From NCBI RefSeq assembly GCF_900167935.1, contig NZ_FUYL01000001.1, positions 434,001-498,000 of the forward strand: DNA of 64,000 nucleotides, given 5' to 3'. The first letter of the stretch is position 1. Each line of letters opens with the position of its first letter. Positions 1 to 8,620 of the stretch are shown here, one piece after another. This stretch comes from Maribacter arcticus. Its GTDB lineage: Bacteria; Bacteroidota; Bacteroidia; Flavobacteriales; Flavobacteriaceae. The translations under genes were made by a program, and so were the position numbers. Under the pieces are notes generated by a model, which worked only from the letters and a program-made list of their open reading frames with translations, searched no databases and was not told where the DNA came from.

Positions 1-465
1 ACTGTTTATGAATATGAAGGGTTCTCAATTCTTTGGGAACATGCCACAGGTATTGATGGTGGTAATTATGGCAGAAACCATGGTATAGCTTTCATAGGTA
101 ATAATGGAACATTGGTTTTAGATAGAAGCGGATGGGAAGTAATACCAGAAAAGGAATTTCAAGGCTGGGGTAAAGAAGGTATACCCAAGATGGAGGCTTT
201 GTCTTATGGAAACGAAGGAATTAGTGGCCTAGATTTACATACTAAAAACTTTATAGATGCAGTTAAAAGTAGAGATAATTCAATTTTGACAGCTCCTTTA
301 AAAGTCGGTTATGATGCGGCAGTAGTTTCACACATGGGTAATGTTGCTTATAAAACAGGTAATAGAGTTTATTGGGATAAAGAGAAAGGACAATTTACAG
401 ATTCTTCTGCAAATGAACTTATCAAAGCTAATTATCAAAATGGCTGGAAACTACCTTATATGTAG
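1..465 (+). CDS. Gfo/Idh/MocA family oxidoreductase, C-terminal part (5' end outside window)
   Basis: The frame is open from base 1 and ends at TAG 463-465, so only the last 154 residues are present. The visible part reads as the C-terminal alpha/beta domain of NAD(P)-dependent sugar dehydrogenases of the Gfo/Idh/MocA family: a GGNYGRNHGIAFIGNNGTLVLDR stretch typical of its beta-sheet, then GLDLHTKNFIDAVKSR, the usual 'h..nF.dAvrsr' helix close to the end. The Rossmann domain and catalytic lysine lie upstream, so the substrate cannot be judged. Such proteins in flavobacteria usually oxidise sugars or inositol-like polyols and often carry a Tat signal, which cannot be seen here. Fold assignment is good; exact function is unknown. 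Confidence 0.75.
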   Translation, partial: TVYEYEGFSILWEHATGIDGGNYGRNHGIAFIGNNGTLVLDRSGWEVIPEKEFQGWGKEGIPKMEALSYGNEGISGLDLHTKNFIDAVKSRDNSILTAPLKVGYDAAVVSHMGNVAYKTGNRVYWDKEKGQFTDSSANELIKANYQNGWKLPYM

Positions 466-481
466 AAAAATGTAGTGGGTT

Positions 482-1078
482 TTAACGGTATTTATCGTTA
501 AGACCCTTTTTTTCTAAAATGAGAGCTATGGCTTTGTTTAGTCTTGATAGTTTAGTTTTCTCTTGTTTAGCAGTTTCAATATATTCAACATATTCTCTTT
601 GTTTTGCGAGGGTTAAACTTTGAAAAGCGTTTCTGAGTTCACAATTTTTTTTAAAAACTGAAGATAATTGGGAAGGTAGAATGAGTTTGTCGTTCGTCTT
701 TCTAATCAGGTTTATATGCAACCCTTTCTTTTGATTTTCGATAGCTTCAGTAATATATTCACGTACCGTAGTTTTATTAATTTCATCTAATGATTTAAAT
801 TTCCAATGCCGCATCGCTTTGGTTTTACCTTCTTGGGCATTCTCTAGAATTTTCGTTGGATCACTCAAAAATACCCCATTGAAAAACCAGATGCCAAAAT
901 GAGATTTAAATTTGCAGATGGCAACTATATTCTTATTATCTAAAGTGTATGTTGGAAAGCTCCATTTGAAGGTTTCTATTAATCCGCATTTTAAAACTAA
1001 CAGTCTTAGTTCATGAACACCATCTTTAAATTGATGATTTTCATTGTAGAACCGTTCTATTTTCTCTGGCTTATCCAC
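482..1078 (-). CDS. DUF1801 / YdeI-OmdA-like protein
   Basis: A 198-residue soluble protein. The N-terminal two thirds (about 15-120) match the DUF1801 fold: ETFKWSFPTYTLDNKNIVAICKFKSHFGIWFFNG is its characteristic W-S-P-Y...K.h.glwF region. The C-terminal part (about 130-195), with the LSSVFKKNCELRNAFQSLTLAKQREYVEYI helices, resembles the OmdA/YdeI 'bacteriocin-protection' helical tail. No signal peptide or membrane segment is present. It ends 5 bases from the peptidase T stop and reads in the same direction (upstream neighbour pepT starts at 2307), so the two may be co-transcribed. The biochemical role of the family is not established. Confidence 0.7.
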   Translation of the reverse strand: MDKPEKIERFYNENHQFKDGVHELRLLVLKCGLIETFKWSFPTYTLDNKNIVAICKFKSHFGIWFFNGVFLSDPTKILENAQEGKTKAMRHWKFKSLDEINKTTVREYITEAIENQKKGLHINLIRKTNDKLILPSQLSSVFKKNCELRNAFQSLTLAKQREYVEYIETAKQEKTKLSRLNKAIALILEKKGLNDKYR

Positions 1079-1083
1079 GAATA

Positions 1084-2307
1084 TTATTGATGAGCTGTTA
1101 ATTCACAAATTCTAATAATAACTTCCACTGCTTTTTGCATACTCTCAACAGGCACATATTCATATTTGCCATGAAAGTTATGGCCGCCGGCAAAAATATT
1201 TGGGCATGGTAGTCCCATATAGCTTAATTGAGAACCATCGGTTCCGCCTCTAATGGGTTTTATTATTGGCTTAATGCCAATATCTTCCATAGCTTTTTTT
1301 GCTATTTCTACAATATGGTAAACGGGCTCTATTTTCTCTTTCATATTAAAATATTGGTCCTTTAGTTCTAAGGAAATACAATCATCATATTTGTGATTGT
1401 ATTTTTTGACCAATACTTTCAATAATTCTTTTCGTTCATTAAATCGCTGTAGGTCGTGATCTCTAATAATCAATTCAATAGAGGCATTTTCAATTTCACC
1501 ATGTACAGTATGTACATGAAAAAAGCCATCTCTTCCATCGGTTTCCTCTGGTATTTCATGTCGTGGTAAATCAGCAATTATATGATTTGCAATAAGTACG
1601 GCATTTACCATTTTGCCTTTTGCATAACCTGGGTGTACGCTTTTACCATTAATTGTAATTTTTGCGCTGGCTGCATTGAAGTTTTCATATTCCAATTCAC
1701 CAATTTGGCTTCCATCCATAGTGTATGCCCATTTTGCGCCAAATTTTTCTATATCGAATTTGTGAGCCCCTCTACCAATTTCTTCATCTGGTGTAAAGCC
1801 AATACGAATAGCTCCGTGTTTTATTTCTGGGTGTTTCACCAAATATTCCATAGCAGTTACTATTTCGGTTATACCTGCTTTGTCATCTGCACCTAACAAG
1901 GTAGTTCCATCCGTAGTAATCAATGTTTGTCCTATATATTGTAATAAATCGTGAAAGTATGAAGAAGATAGAATTATGTTCTTTTCCTCATTTAGCACAA
2001 TATCATTACCATCATAATTTTCAATAATGTTCGGTTTTACGTTTGTGCCAGAAAAATCAGGAGAAGTATCAAAATGAGAAATAAAACCGATAGTGGGTAC
2101 TTCGTGATCTACGTTTGAAGGCAAAGTTGCCATAATGTAGGCATTGTCATCAATAGAAACATCTTCTAAGCCAATTGAACGGAGCTCTTCTGCCAATTTT
2201 TTTGCCAAATTCCACTGTTTTTCAGTGCTTGGTGTAGTCTCTGATGATGAATCGCTTTGTGTGTCAATAGTAACATAACTAATAAAACGGTCAATGATAT
2301 GCTGCAT
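1084..2307 (-). CDS. pepT: Peptidase T (tripeptide aminopeptidase, M20B)
   Basis: 407 residues, the usual PepT length. It removes the N-terminal residue from tripeptides in the cytoplasm. The dinuclear zinc site is complete: H78 and D80 in [10 protein letters not shown], bridging D141 in LLGADDKAG, the catalytic Glu pair in [10 protein letters not shown] (175-176), D198 in YTMDGS, and the final His 376 in [14 protein letters not shown]. No signal peptide. The ATG at 2307 sits about 20 bases after a TATTTTTG element on the same strand. It shares a divergent intergenic region with the small secreted protein starting at 2378, and the DUF1801 gene follows it closely. Confident assignment. Confidence 0.95.
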   Translation of the reverse strand: MQHIIDRFISYVTIDTQSDSSSETTPSTEKQWNLAKKLAEELRSIGLEDVSIDDNAYIMATLPSNVDHEVPTIGFISHFDTSPDFSGTNVKPNIIENYDGNDIVLNEEKNIILSSSYFHDLLQYIGQTLITTDGTTLLGADDKAGITEIVTAMEYLVKHPEIKHGAIRIGFTPDEEIGRGAHKFDIEKFGAKWAYTMDGSQIGELEYENFNAASAKITINGKSVHPGYAKGKMVNAVLIANHIIADLPRHEIPEETDGRDGFFHVHTVHGEIENASIELIIRDHDLQRFNERKELLKVLVKKYNHKYDDCISLELKDQYFNMKEKIEPVYHIVEIAKKAMEDIGIKPIIKPIRGGTDGSQLSYMGLPCPNIFAGGHNFHGKYEYVPVESMQKAVEVIIRICELTAHQ

Positions 2308-2324
2308 GGTAAAAATGATTTCAT

Positions 2325-2332
2325 CAAAAATA
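2325..2332 (-). promoter_or_regulatory. Candidate Bacteroidota -7 element for pepT
   Basis: On the minus strand the bases read TATTTTTG, matching the Bacteroidota TAnnTTTG -7 element, 17 bases before the pepT ATG. No clear TTTG -33 element lies at the usual distance, so this is a half-supported promoter. Confidence 0.35.
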
Positions 2333-2377
2333 GGGTTATATATCGTAATTTAGTAAATGTAAGATTTGATAAATAAG

Positions 2378-2830
2378 ATGATGAATACATTTAGATTGTT
2401 GGTGGTGTTTAGTTCCTTTTTTCTTCTAAATAAGACCTACGCACAAGCAGATTGTATACTTGGTGTGGGTCTAACTAATGATTCAATAATTTCTGATGTA
2501 TTTCAGTTAAATGAGATGCAACATGAAAAATTGGTGAGTTTTAGTGCAGAATTGAAGTATCGAAATGATTTATTGAATAATGAGTTGCAGAACGTAAAGA
2601 GTCGACATCCGCAAAGTAATGTTAAGGAGTTGAGCCAATTAGCGGATAAATATAAAAGTGTAATGGATAGTATGGCTAGAGTTCAAACAATGATTGATAA
2701 AAGAATGTTGACTTTGTTTAATTCAAAACAATATGAATTATATCGTAATCTTTGTAAAGAAGCTTCTCGCTCACCATTCATTGTTACCCCTACAATTTAT
2801 TCAGATAGTACGAACAACGAAAACAGATAA
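2378..2830 (+). CDS. Small secreted helical protein of unknown function
   Basis: About 150 residues from ATG 2378; a TTG at 2366 could add four residues, but ATG 2378 (or ATG 2381) sits directly before a good signal peptide (basic start, LLVVFSSFFLLNKTYAQA, cleavage near Ala-Gln-Ala). The mature part is predicted mostly alpha-helical, with alternating charged residues (about 50-140) and an LTLFNSKQYELYRNLCKEA end that weakly recalls LTXXQ/CpxP-type periplasmic helical proteins. That similarity is only suggestive. It is divergent from pepT and followed 58 bases later by pyrD on the same strand, although pyrD has its own -7 element. Function unknown; likely exported. Confidence 0.65.
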   Translation: MMNTFRLLVVFSSFFLLNKTYAQADCILGVGLTNDSIISDVFQLNEMQHEKLVSFSAELKYRNDLLNNELQNVKSRHPQSNVKELSQLADKYKSVMDSMARVQTMIDKRMLTLFNSKQYELYRNLCKEASRSPFIVTPTIYSDSTNNENR

Positions 2831-2862
2831 CGTATTTCGCACTTTTTTCAAATACACTTTTG

Positions 2863-2870
2863 TATTTTTG
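2863..2870 (+). promoter_or_regulatory. Candidate -7 element of the pyrD promoter
   Basis: TATTTTTG matches TAnnTTTG and ends 18 bases before the pyrD ATG at 2889, which would give a very short leader, common in flavobacteria. A TTG -33 element is not evident. Confidence 0.4.
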
Positions 2871-2888
2871 GGAATCTAAAATATATAA

Positions 2889-3932
2889 ATGTACAGGCTT
2901 CTTATTAGACCTATTTTGTTTCTTTTCGACCCAGAAAAAGTTCACTACATAAGTTTTTCTACCATTAAATTTTTGTCAAAGATTGGATTATCTGGTCTTT
3001 TTAAATCTATGTTTTTAATAGAGGATAAACGTTTGGAGCGTGAGTTATTTGGCCTAAAATTCAAAAACCCAGTAGGGTTAGCAGCTGGGTTTGATAAAAA
3101 TGCGGTGCTCTATAACGAATTGTCGGATTTTGGATTCGGATTTGTTGAAATAGGAACTCTAACTCCAAAACCACAAGATGGCAATCCGAAGAAAAGATTA
3201 TTTCGATTAAAAGCTGATCACGCTATTATTAATCGAATGGGCTTCAATAACCATGGGGTTTTTGAGGCAGCCGAAAAATTAAAAAAAGAACATAGGGTCT
3301 TAATCGGGGGTAATATTGGTAAGAATAAGGTTACTCCAAATAACGAGGCAATTAAAGATTACTTAATATGTTTCGATGCTTTATTTGACCATGTAGACTA
3401 TTTTGTGGTCAATGTTAGTTCGCCCAACACACCTGGTTTACGCGAGTTGCAAGACAAAGAACCGCTTATGGCGTTATTAAATGAATTGCAATTAGAAAAC
3501 TCTAAACTAAGTACGAGAAAGAAAACCATTCGTAAGCCAATTCTACTGAAAATAGCGCCAGATTTAACTGATAGTCAGTTATTAGATATTATTGAAATTG
3601 TTGATACTACTAAGATTGATGGAGTAATTGCTACAAACACAACTATCTCAAGAGAAAATTTAAAATCTCATGCGCTTTTAATTGAGGAAGCAGGTGGTCT
3701 AAGTGGCGCGCCTTTAAAGAACAGAAGTACCGAGGTAATTAGGTTTTTGGCAGAAAAGAGTAATAAATCGTTTCCTATTATTGGGGTAGGTGGTATTCAT
3801 TCTGCGGAAGATGCTATTGAGAAATTAGAGGCAGGTGCAGATTTAATTCAATTGTGGACAGGCTTTGTATATGAAGGACCAGGATTAGTGAAGAAAATTA
3901 ATAAAGCACTATTAGAAAAAGCGAGTAATTAA
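2889..3932 (+). CDS. pyrD: Dihydroorotate dehydrogenase (quinone), class 2
   Basis: 347 residues; oxidises dihydroorotate to orotate in pyrimidine synthesis, passing electrons to the quinone pool. The N-terminal helical segment (1-40, [19 protein letters not shown]) is the membrane-associating extension that marks class 2. The FMN barrel follows: [10 protein letters not shown] at 63-72, [10 protein letters not shown] near 114-123, the active-site serine in [11 protein letters not shown] (about residue 178; class 1 enzymes have Cys here), NTTISR with the substrate Asn, and [11 protein letters not shown] near the end. A bidirectional terminator follows. Family and class are clear. Confidence 0.96.
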   Translation: MYRLLIRPILFLFDPEKVHYISFSTIKFLSKIGLSGLFKSMFLIEDKRLERELFGLKFKNPVGLAAGFDKNAVLYNELSDFGFGFVEIGTLTPKPQDGNPKKRLFRLKADHAIINRMGFNNHGVFEAAEKLKKEHRVLIGGNIGKNKVTPNNEAIKDYLICFDALFDHVDYFVVNVSSPNTPGLRELQDKEPLMALLNELQLENSKLSTRKKTIRKPILLKIAPDLTDSQLLDIIEIVDTTKIDGVIATNTTISRENLKSHALLIEEAGGLSGAPLKNRSTEVIRFLAEKSNKSFPIIGVGGIHSAEDAIEKLEAGADLIQLWTGFVYEGPGLVKKINKALLEKASN

Positions 3933-3988
3933 GAGGAAATCAATACTATTAAGTGATTGTTGATTTACAAACTTGAATTGCATGTATA

Positions 3989-4029
3989 ATAAAAGCCTTT
4001 GTACATTTTAGTAGTATAAAGGCTTTTAT
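3989..4029. terminator. Bidirectional terminator between pyrD and the Dabb-protein gene
   Basis: A 12-bp perfect stem (ATAAAAGCCTTT / AAAGGCTTTTAT) with a 17-base loop lies between two convergent genes. The stem carries A and T tracts at its ends, so it can serve both strands. Confidence 0.75.
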
Positions 4030-4054
4030 CTGTATAATCAGATTGTTTTTTTAA

Positions 4055-4465
4055 TTATTGATTGGTCCAATAATCAATTACTAAAACATCATCTAAATAT
4101 GGAGTTAATACTGCACCAAAAGCTTTGTGGTCTGGGTGAGGTAAATAAGTAGCACGGTCTTCTTCGCTTTCAAAAGTTAGAAAAAACGCATGTGTGAAAC
4201 CTTTTTCTAATCCTTCAGGGCTATTGTTCAATCCCCATTCATATCCTTTTATTTGTTCAATTTTTGAAGGTAAAGCGCTAAAAGCATCTTCGACTTCTTT
4301 TATTTGTGATTTGGTGGTTCCTTCTTTAAACTTAAAAAGAACTACATGCCTTAATAGGCTGTCTGCCTTGATCATTGTTGGTGAATTTGTAGTTTCATTT
4401 GATGAGGCAAAAGCATTTGCCATGAATGAAATACTGATTAGAAAAACGAGCGCTTTAATTTTCAT
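4055..4465 (-). CDS. Secreted Dabb-domain (stress-responsive A/B barrel) protein
   Basis: 136 residues from ATG 4465. A longer frame from 4540 would add 25 residues ahead of what is clearly a signal peptide (MKIKALVFLISISFMANAFA), so the internal ATG was chosen. The mature part is a single ferredoxin-like Dabb domain: LLRHVVLFKFKEGTTKSQIKEVEDAF opens with the conserved H-V-V-L-F-K, and FTHAFFLTFESEEDRATYLPHPDH holds the R.aYl.HP.H motif. Dabb domains dimerise as small barrels; some are cyclases or stress proteins. The exported version in Bacteroidota has no assigned role. Confidence 0.8.
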   Translation of the reverse strand: MKIKALVFLISISFMANAFASSNETTNSPTMIKADSLLRHVVLFKFKEGTTKSQIKEVEDAFSALPSKIEQIKGYEWGLNNSPEGLEKGFTHAFFLTFESEEDRATYLPHPDHKAFGAVLTPYLDDVLVIDYWTNQ

Positions 4466-4552
4466 GATTTTATTATTTTTAAACAAGATATTAAATATAG
4501 GTGTAAATAATGGTAATTTGTACTTTATGTCCTTAACCAACTAATTTCTCAT

Positions 4553-5173
4553 TTGAATTACGAAATCTTATTAGCGTTCTCAATGGCTACTTTTGCTTTG
4601 GCGCTGTCACCAGGTCCCGATAATATTTTTGTACTTATACAAAGTATTACTAATGGTCGCAAATTTGGTCTTGCTGTAGTAGCTGGTCTAATGACAGGTT
4701 GTTTGGTACATACTACTTTATTGGCATTTGGGATTTCGGCGGTTATAAAAAATAATCCAACCATATTTACTTTAATTAAAATTTTTGGTGCGGTATACTT
4801 GGTGTATTTGGCAATTTCAGTTTATAGAGGAGGAAATTCTATTTCAATTGAAACTGAAAATAAACAGGTTAAAAGTATAAGTAGTTTATTTCGACAAGGA
4901 TTTATAATGAATGTTTTAAACCCTAAGGTGACTATCTTTTTTCTAGCTTTTTTTCCAGGGTTCTTATTCTCGGATAGTATAAGTACTATTATTCAATTTT
5001 ATGTTTTAGGACTTCTTTTTATTATGATTTCATCTATAGTATTTAGCGGTATCGCTTTATTATCAGGTAGTATTTCAACGTTTTTGACAGGGAATAAAAA
5101 AACAGGATTTGTTCTTAAGTGGGTTCAAATTACTGTCTTTCTAGGGATAGCTATTTTTTTATTTTTCGGATAG
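4553..5173 (+). CDS. LysE/RhtB family amino-acid exporter
   Basis: 206 residues with about six hydrophobic segments. The diagnostic N-terminal motif LALSPGPDNIFVLIQS is present (about 15-32), followed by GLMTGCLVHTTLLAFG and, near 120-130, FIMNVLNPKVTIFFLAFFPGF, the second hallmark. The start is TTG at 4553; using the next ATG (4583) would remove part of the first membrane segment. Members export amino acids or homoserine lactones; the substrate cannot be read from the sequence. It is divergent from the Dabb gene and followed 53 bases later by HMG-CoA lyase. Confidence 0.88.
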   Translation: MNYEILLAFSMATFALALSPGPDNIFVLIQSITNGRKFGLAVVAGLMTGCLVHTTLLAFGISAVIKNNPTIFTLIKIFGAVYLVYLAISVYRGGNSISIETENKQVKSISSLFRQGFIMNVLNPKVTIFFLAFFPGFLFSDSISTIIQFYVLGLLFIMISSIVFSGIALLSGSISTFLTGNKKTGFVLKWVQITVFLGIAIFLFFG

Positions 5174-5187
5174 CTTATTTCTTGTAT

Positions 5188-5206
5188 AATTAAGTCTTAC
5201 TTAATT
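5188..5206. promoter_or_regulatory. Palindrome upstream of HMG-CoA lyase (candidate operator)
   Basis: AATTAAGT-CTT-ACTTAATT is a perfect 8-bp inverted repeat with a 3-base spacer, 20 bases ahead of the HMG-CoA lyase ATG. Its core AGTCTTACTTAA differs by one base from AGACTTACTTAA in the leader of the FecA-like receptor (8398-8409). Regulation by a shared factor is inference. Confidence 0.4.
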
Positions 5207-5226
5207 TGAGTTTGTATTTTTACATA

Positions 5227-6096
5227 ATGTCCGATTCAAAAATTAAAATAGTAGAATGCCCTAGAGATGCTATGCAAGGCATAAAGGATTTTATACCTAC
5301 AAGTGAAAAAGTAAGGTATTTACAATCATTATTGGGTTGTGGCTTTGATACTTTAGATTTCGGAAGTTTTGTATCTCCTAAAGCAATACCCCAAATGGTC
5401 GATACGGCAGAGGTTCTGTCAAATCTAGACCTATCGGAAACTAAGACAAAATTACTGGCTATTGTTGCGAATGTCAGAGGTGCCGAGGATGCGGTTTCAC
5501 ATCCAGAAATAGAGTATTTGGGATTTCCTTTTTCTATTTCAGAAAATTTTCAAATGCGGAATACCCACAAGACCATAGCGCAATCTGTAGAAACGTTACA
5601 AGAGATTTTTAATTTGGCAGATGCTGCAAATAAAGAGGTGGTGACTTATATATCGATGGGATTCGGTAACCCATACGGTGATCCTTGGAATGTTGAAATA
5701 GTAGGGGAGTGGACTGAGAAGTTATCAAAAATGGGTGCGAAAATTTTGTCCCTCTCGGATACTGTTGGTACCTCTGATTCCGAAACTATAAATTATTTGT
5801 TTTCCAACCTTATTCCAAAATACCCGAATATCGAATTTGGTGCCCATTTGCATACTACACCCACGAAGTGGCATGAAAAGGTGGATGCAGCTTACCAAGC
5901 AGGTTGCCGTAGGTTCGATGGTGCCGTTCAAGGTTTTGGAGGTTGCCCAATGGCCAAAGATGAGTTAACTGGAAATATGCCCACCGAAAAAATGCTTTCC
6001 TATTTTACAGCTCAAAAGGCAGACACAGGAGTGAACTGGATGGTTTTTGAAGCGGCTTACAATAAAGCGACAGAATTATTTTCGGCTTATCATTAA
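5227..6096 (+). CDS. Hydroxymethylglutaryl-CoA lyase
   Basis: 289 residues from ATG 5227; a TTG at 5206 lies inside the upstream palindrome and is an unlikely start. The enzyme cleaves HMG-CoA to acetyl-CoA and acetoacetate, the last step of leucine catabolism. This is a DRE-TIM/HMGL barrel: IVECPRDAMQGIKDFIP carries the substrate-binding 'E.PRD..Q' start, SLSDTVGTSD and FGAHLHTTP hold the metal ligands, and FGGCPMAKDELTGNMPTE contains the signature with the catalytic cysteine of the flexible loop. Convergent with the FecA-like receptor gene and separated from it by a strong terminator. Confidence 0.93.
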   Translation: MSDSKIKIVECPRDAMQGIKDFIPTSEKVRYLQSLLGCGFDTLDFGSFVSPKAIPQMVDTAEVLSNLDLSETKTKLLAIVANVRGAEDAVSHPEIEYLGFPFSISENFQMRNTHKTIAQSVETLQEIFNLADAANKEVVTYISMGFGNPYGDPWNVEIVGEWTEKLSKMGAKILSLSDTVGTSDSETINYLFSNLIPKYPNIEFGAHLHTTPTKWHEKVDAAYQAGCRRFDGAVQGFGGCPMAKDELTGNMPTEKMLSYFTAQKADTGVNWMVFEAAYNKATELFSAYH

Positions 6097-6115
6097 TATT
6101 GAATCCAACAAGCAA

Positions 6116-6146
6116 AAAAAAGCCTTGTACATGACAAGGCTTTTTT
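6116..6146. terminator. Bidirectional terminator, HMG-CoA lyase / FecA-like receptor
   Basis: A 13-bp perfect stem (AAAAAAGCCTTGT / ACAAGGCTTTTTT) with loop ACATG sits between convergent genes and has A/T tracts on both flanks. Confidence 0.85.
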
Positions 6147-6160
6147 ATATAAACGGGTTA

Positions 6161-8380
6161 TTAGTACCTTAATTCTATTCCACCAAAAAGACCAAAAGGA
6201 ATTCCAGGTCTTAGTCCTGCAGGTACACGCGCTACCGCGTAGGTCTCATCTAACAGATTCATTGCATTTATCGTTATTGTAATATTTTGGTTATAACGAT
6301 ACTTTGTGCCTAAATCCAATACGATGTTTGATGCAACAAGCTCATTGTCAGGAATAGCACCTACACCTGCTTTTGTTCTAAAGGCGCCGTTATAACGGCC
6401 ACTAAAGTTTACTTCAAATTTTTCATGTTCTAAACTAATGGATGCGTTAAACTGGTGTTTGGATAGGTAAGGCAGTTCATCACCAATATTGACTTCACCC
6501 CAAACGCTATTACTACTGCCAAAACTATTTAAGAACTCTGTATCTGTAAGGGTATATCCAATTGTAATAGGTAATGCGAAGGTATCTGAGTTGATTATGG
6601 GGTTATAGTTCAATAAGAATTCTATTCCCTGTACTTTAACCTCACCGGCATTAAATTGGTCTAAGGAACCTGTACCACCTGTTGCAGCCAAGTCACTTCC
6701 TAAAAGATTACTGTAGTCATTATAGAACCCAACAAATTCTCCTGAAAAGCCTGCATAAGAAAAGCGAGTGCCTAGCTCATAATTAACGCTCTCTTCTGGT
6801 TTTTCACCCACTTGATTACTTGGCGGAGAGAATCCTTTGTGGATGCCTCCAAACAAAGAAATATTTTGAAAGTTGTAGTTAAACCCCATCCCTGGGATAA
6901 TTACATTTACTTGGTTCTCCCGTTCCGAAAGATTGACACCTGTTCTTTTTGGGTCATTACTACCGTAATTTGTCTGTCCTAAATTGATATTCTCATAACG
7001 AAGGCCTGGGGTCAAGGTTAGTTCTTTGTATTTTAGTTTGTATAACGCGTAAGAAGAAAAAGCTTTGGCATCACTTATTCTATTAGCATCAGTACCTCTT
7101 TGTCTTGCCGTTACTACTGCCATGGTTCCGTTGTTAAGGCTATAGTCGTCAACCCATTGAAAGCGGTCTTCTTCGTCATAGTGGTAGCGTAAACCAACTT
7201 CTATATCGTGAACTGTATTGTCAGTATTCCATCTGTAATTCAATTTGGTCTGGATTCCTGTAGCAAGGTATTCTCTATTATTTGCTTTTACTGCAATGAC
7301 ATCATTTGCTTCTGTATTCGAATTTCCGCTAACAATATCGTAGTAACTTGAAAGCTCTTCGGGATTTTGAATAATGTTAGTAATACTCTCACGTTGACCG
7401 TTTACAGTCAAATAATCTACTTTGAACCAGTTACGATTAAAATTATTTAAATAGGCAGTTGTAGTGATTCTAACATTTGAGCTAAAGGCCATGGTATGTG
7501 TGCCCATAAATTGTAGATGTTTCGTATTCATCTGATCTTCCTGCGAACCTGCATAACGACGGAAGGGGGTAGCGGAAAAATCAGCTTCGGTAAGACCTAA
7601 ATAGGTTTCATTGGAAATTTCATCAGAATATTGAAATTTAAATTCAAAGGCCTGACCAATTTTAGCTTCAGGATTTGTGTTTACTTTGAATTTAGCGACC
7701 AAGTCGTTTTTATCAAATCCGGTATTTTCACCATTATCCAATTCTTTGAATCCGTTAGAATTGTAGTTGAGGTATTCTATAGAATATCCAAAATTCTTTT
7801 TACTATCTCCCAATTGGGTATGTAAACGACCACTGTTAAAACTACCGTAGCTAGAGTTTAGAAAGATGCCAAAACTGTCTGGCACCTCAGTCGAAATCAT
7901 ATTAATGGCACCACCAGTAGTGTATGGGCCGTATTGTACTTGACTACTACCTTTTAATATTTCTACTGCTTGCATTCTAGCAATTGTTGGGAAATAGTAG
8001 GCTGATGGTGAGCTGTAAGGAGCTGGAGCAATTAATACCCCATCCTCCATTAAGGTAATCTTTGAGCTACGCTCTGGAGAAGTACCTCTAAGGCTAATGT
8101 TTGGTCTAAGTCCAAAACCATCCTCTTCGTAAACATTTACTCCAGGAACACTTCTAAGGGTTCGGTTTATGTCTGTATAATTAAACTTCTTAATTTCTTT
8201 TGGTGAAATGTAATAGGCTGAACCTGTTCTGTTCTTGGCTTCAAACTTACTCCCTAAAATAGAATTGGCTTTAAGTGTTACTTCGTTTAAATGTATTGAA
8301 TCCATGCTTGTAGATGCTGGTTTCTGAGCAAATACAGCTAGAGTTAATAGGAATGTAAAAAGGAATATTGAGGTTTTCAT
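6161..8380 (-). CDS. TonB-dependent outer-membrane receptor, FecA-like
   Basis: 739 residues. A signal peptide (MKTSIFLFTFLLTLAVFAQ) leads directly into the plug domain (about 25-160) with no carboxypeptidase-like or signalling extension. The plug carries RTLRSVPGVNVYEEDGFGLRP and ISLRGTSPERSSKITLMEDG, which closely match the ferric-dicitrate receptor group, then GAINMISTEVP ends the plug. A 22-strand-type barrel follows and terminates in ...FGGIELRY with a final aromatic residue, as outer-membrane barrels require. It imports a TonB-powered ligand, most likely an iron chelate; dicitrate itself is inference from family resemblance. The promoter is well formed and flanked by TTATTTAGA repeats, consistent with metal-responsive control. 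Confidence 0.87.
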   Translation of the reverse strand: MKTSIFLFTFLLTLAVFAQKPASTSMDSIHLNEVTLKANSILGSKFEAKNRTGSAYYISPKEIKKFNYTDINRTLRSVPGVNVYEEDGFGLRPNISLRGTSPERSSKITLMEDGVLIAPAPYSSPSAYYFPTIARMQAVEILKGSSQVQYGPYTTGGAINMISTEVPDSFGIFLNSSYGSFNSGRLHTQLGDSKKNFGYSIEYLNYNSNGFKELDNGENTGFDKNDLVAKFKVNTNPEAKIGQAFEFKFQYSDEISNETYLGLTEADFSATPFRRYAGSQEDQMNTKHLQFMGTHTMAFSSNVRITTTAYLNNFNRNWFKVDYLTVNGQRESITNIIQNPEELSSYYDIVSGNSNTEANDVIAVKANNREYLATGIQTKLNYRWNTDNTVHDIEVGLRYHYDEEDRFQWVDDYSLNNGTMAVVTARQRGTDANRISDAKAFSSYALYKLKYKELTLTPGLRYENINLGQTNYGSNDPKRTGVNLSERENQVNVIIPGMGFNYNFQNISLFGGIHKGFSPPSNQVGEKPEESVNYELGTRFSYAGFSGEFVGFYNDYSNLLGSDLAATGGTGSLDQFNAGEVKVQGIEFLLNYNPIINSDTFALPITIGYTLTDTEFLNSFGSSNSVWGEVNIGDELPYLSKHQFNASISLEHEKFEVNFSGRYNGAFRTKAGVGAIPDNELVASNIVLDLGTKYRYNQNITITINAMNLLDETYAVARVPAGLRPGIPFGLFGGIELRY

Positions 8381-8391
8381 TTTATTTATAC

Positions 8392-8413
8392 TTATTTAGA
8401 CTTACTTAAAATA
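8392..8413. promoter_or_regulatory. Imperfect inverted repeat in the leader of the FecA-like gene
   Basis: TTATTTAGACTTACTTAAAATA forms an imperfect dyad just downstream of the predicted start of transcription of the receptor gene. It shares CTTACTTAA with the palindrome before the HMG-CoA lyase gene and TTATTTAGA with 8461-8469. Position and symmetry fit a repressor site (Fur- or DtxR-type); the regulator is not identified. Confidence 0.4.
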
Positions 8414-8426
8414 GTGTTCTTTTGCG

Positions 8427-8458
8427 CAAATGTAATACCCTTCTTTGTTATTTGCAAA
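8427..8458 (-). promoter_or_regulatory. Promoter of the FecA-like receptor gene
   Basis: On the minus strand TTTG (8458-8455) is followed after 20 bases by TACATTTG (8434-8427), a full match to the Bacteroidota TTTG-N17-23-TAnnTTTG promoter. Transcription would begin near 8420, about 40 bases before the ATG. Confidence 0.65.
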
Positions 8459-8460
8459 GC

Positions 8461-8477
8461 TTATTTAGAATAAATAA
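8461..8477. repeat. Inverted repeat TTATTT-N5-AAATAA upstream of the FecA-like promoter
   Basis: A 6-bp inverted repeat lies immediately upstream of the -33 element. Its left half TTATTTAGA repeats the sequence at 8392-8400 on the other side of the promoter. AT-rich, so chance cannot be excluded. Confidence 0.3.
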
Positions 8478-8567
8478 AAATAGTGTGTTATTAATACTTT
8501 AAAATCAAAAGATTAGGACTAAAATTTTAACACTTGATAAGTGTATTATCTTGATGAACCGTATTCA

Positions 8568-8596
8568 TTTGACTAAGTAAAAAAAGAGTATCTTTG
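8568..8596 (+). promoter_or_regulatory. Promoter of guaB
   Basis: TTTG (8568-8571), a 17-base spacer and TATCTTTG (8589-8596) match both Bacteroidota promoter elements. The site decides the guaB start: the in-frame TTG at 8594 lies inside the -7 element, so translation must begin at ATG 8621. Confidence 0.65.
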
Positions 8597-8620
8597 CACG
8601 CAATTAAATCCTTAATTGCT

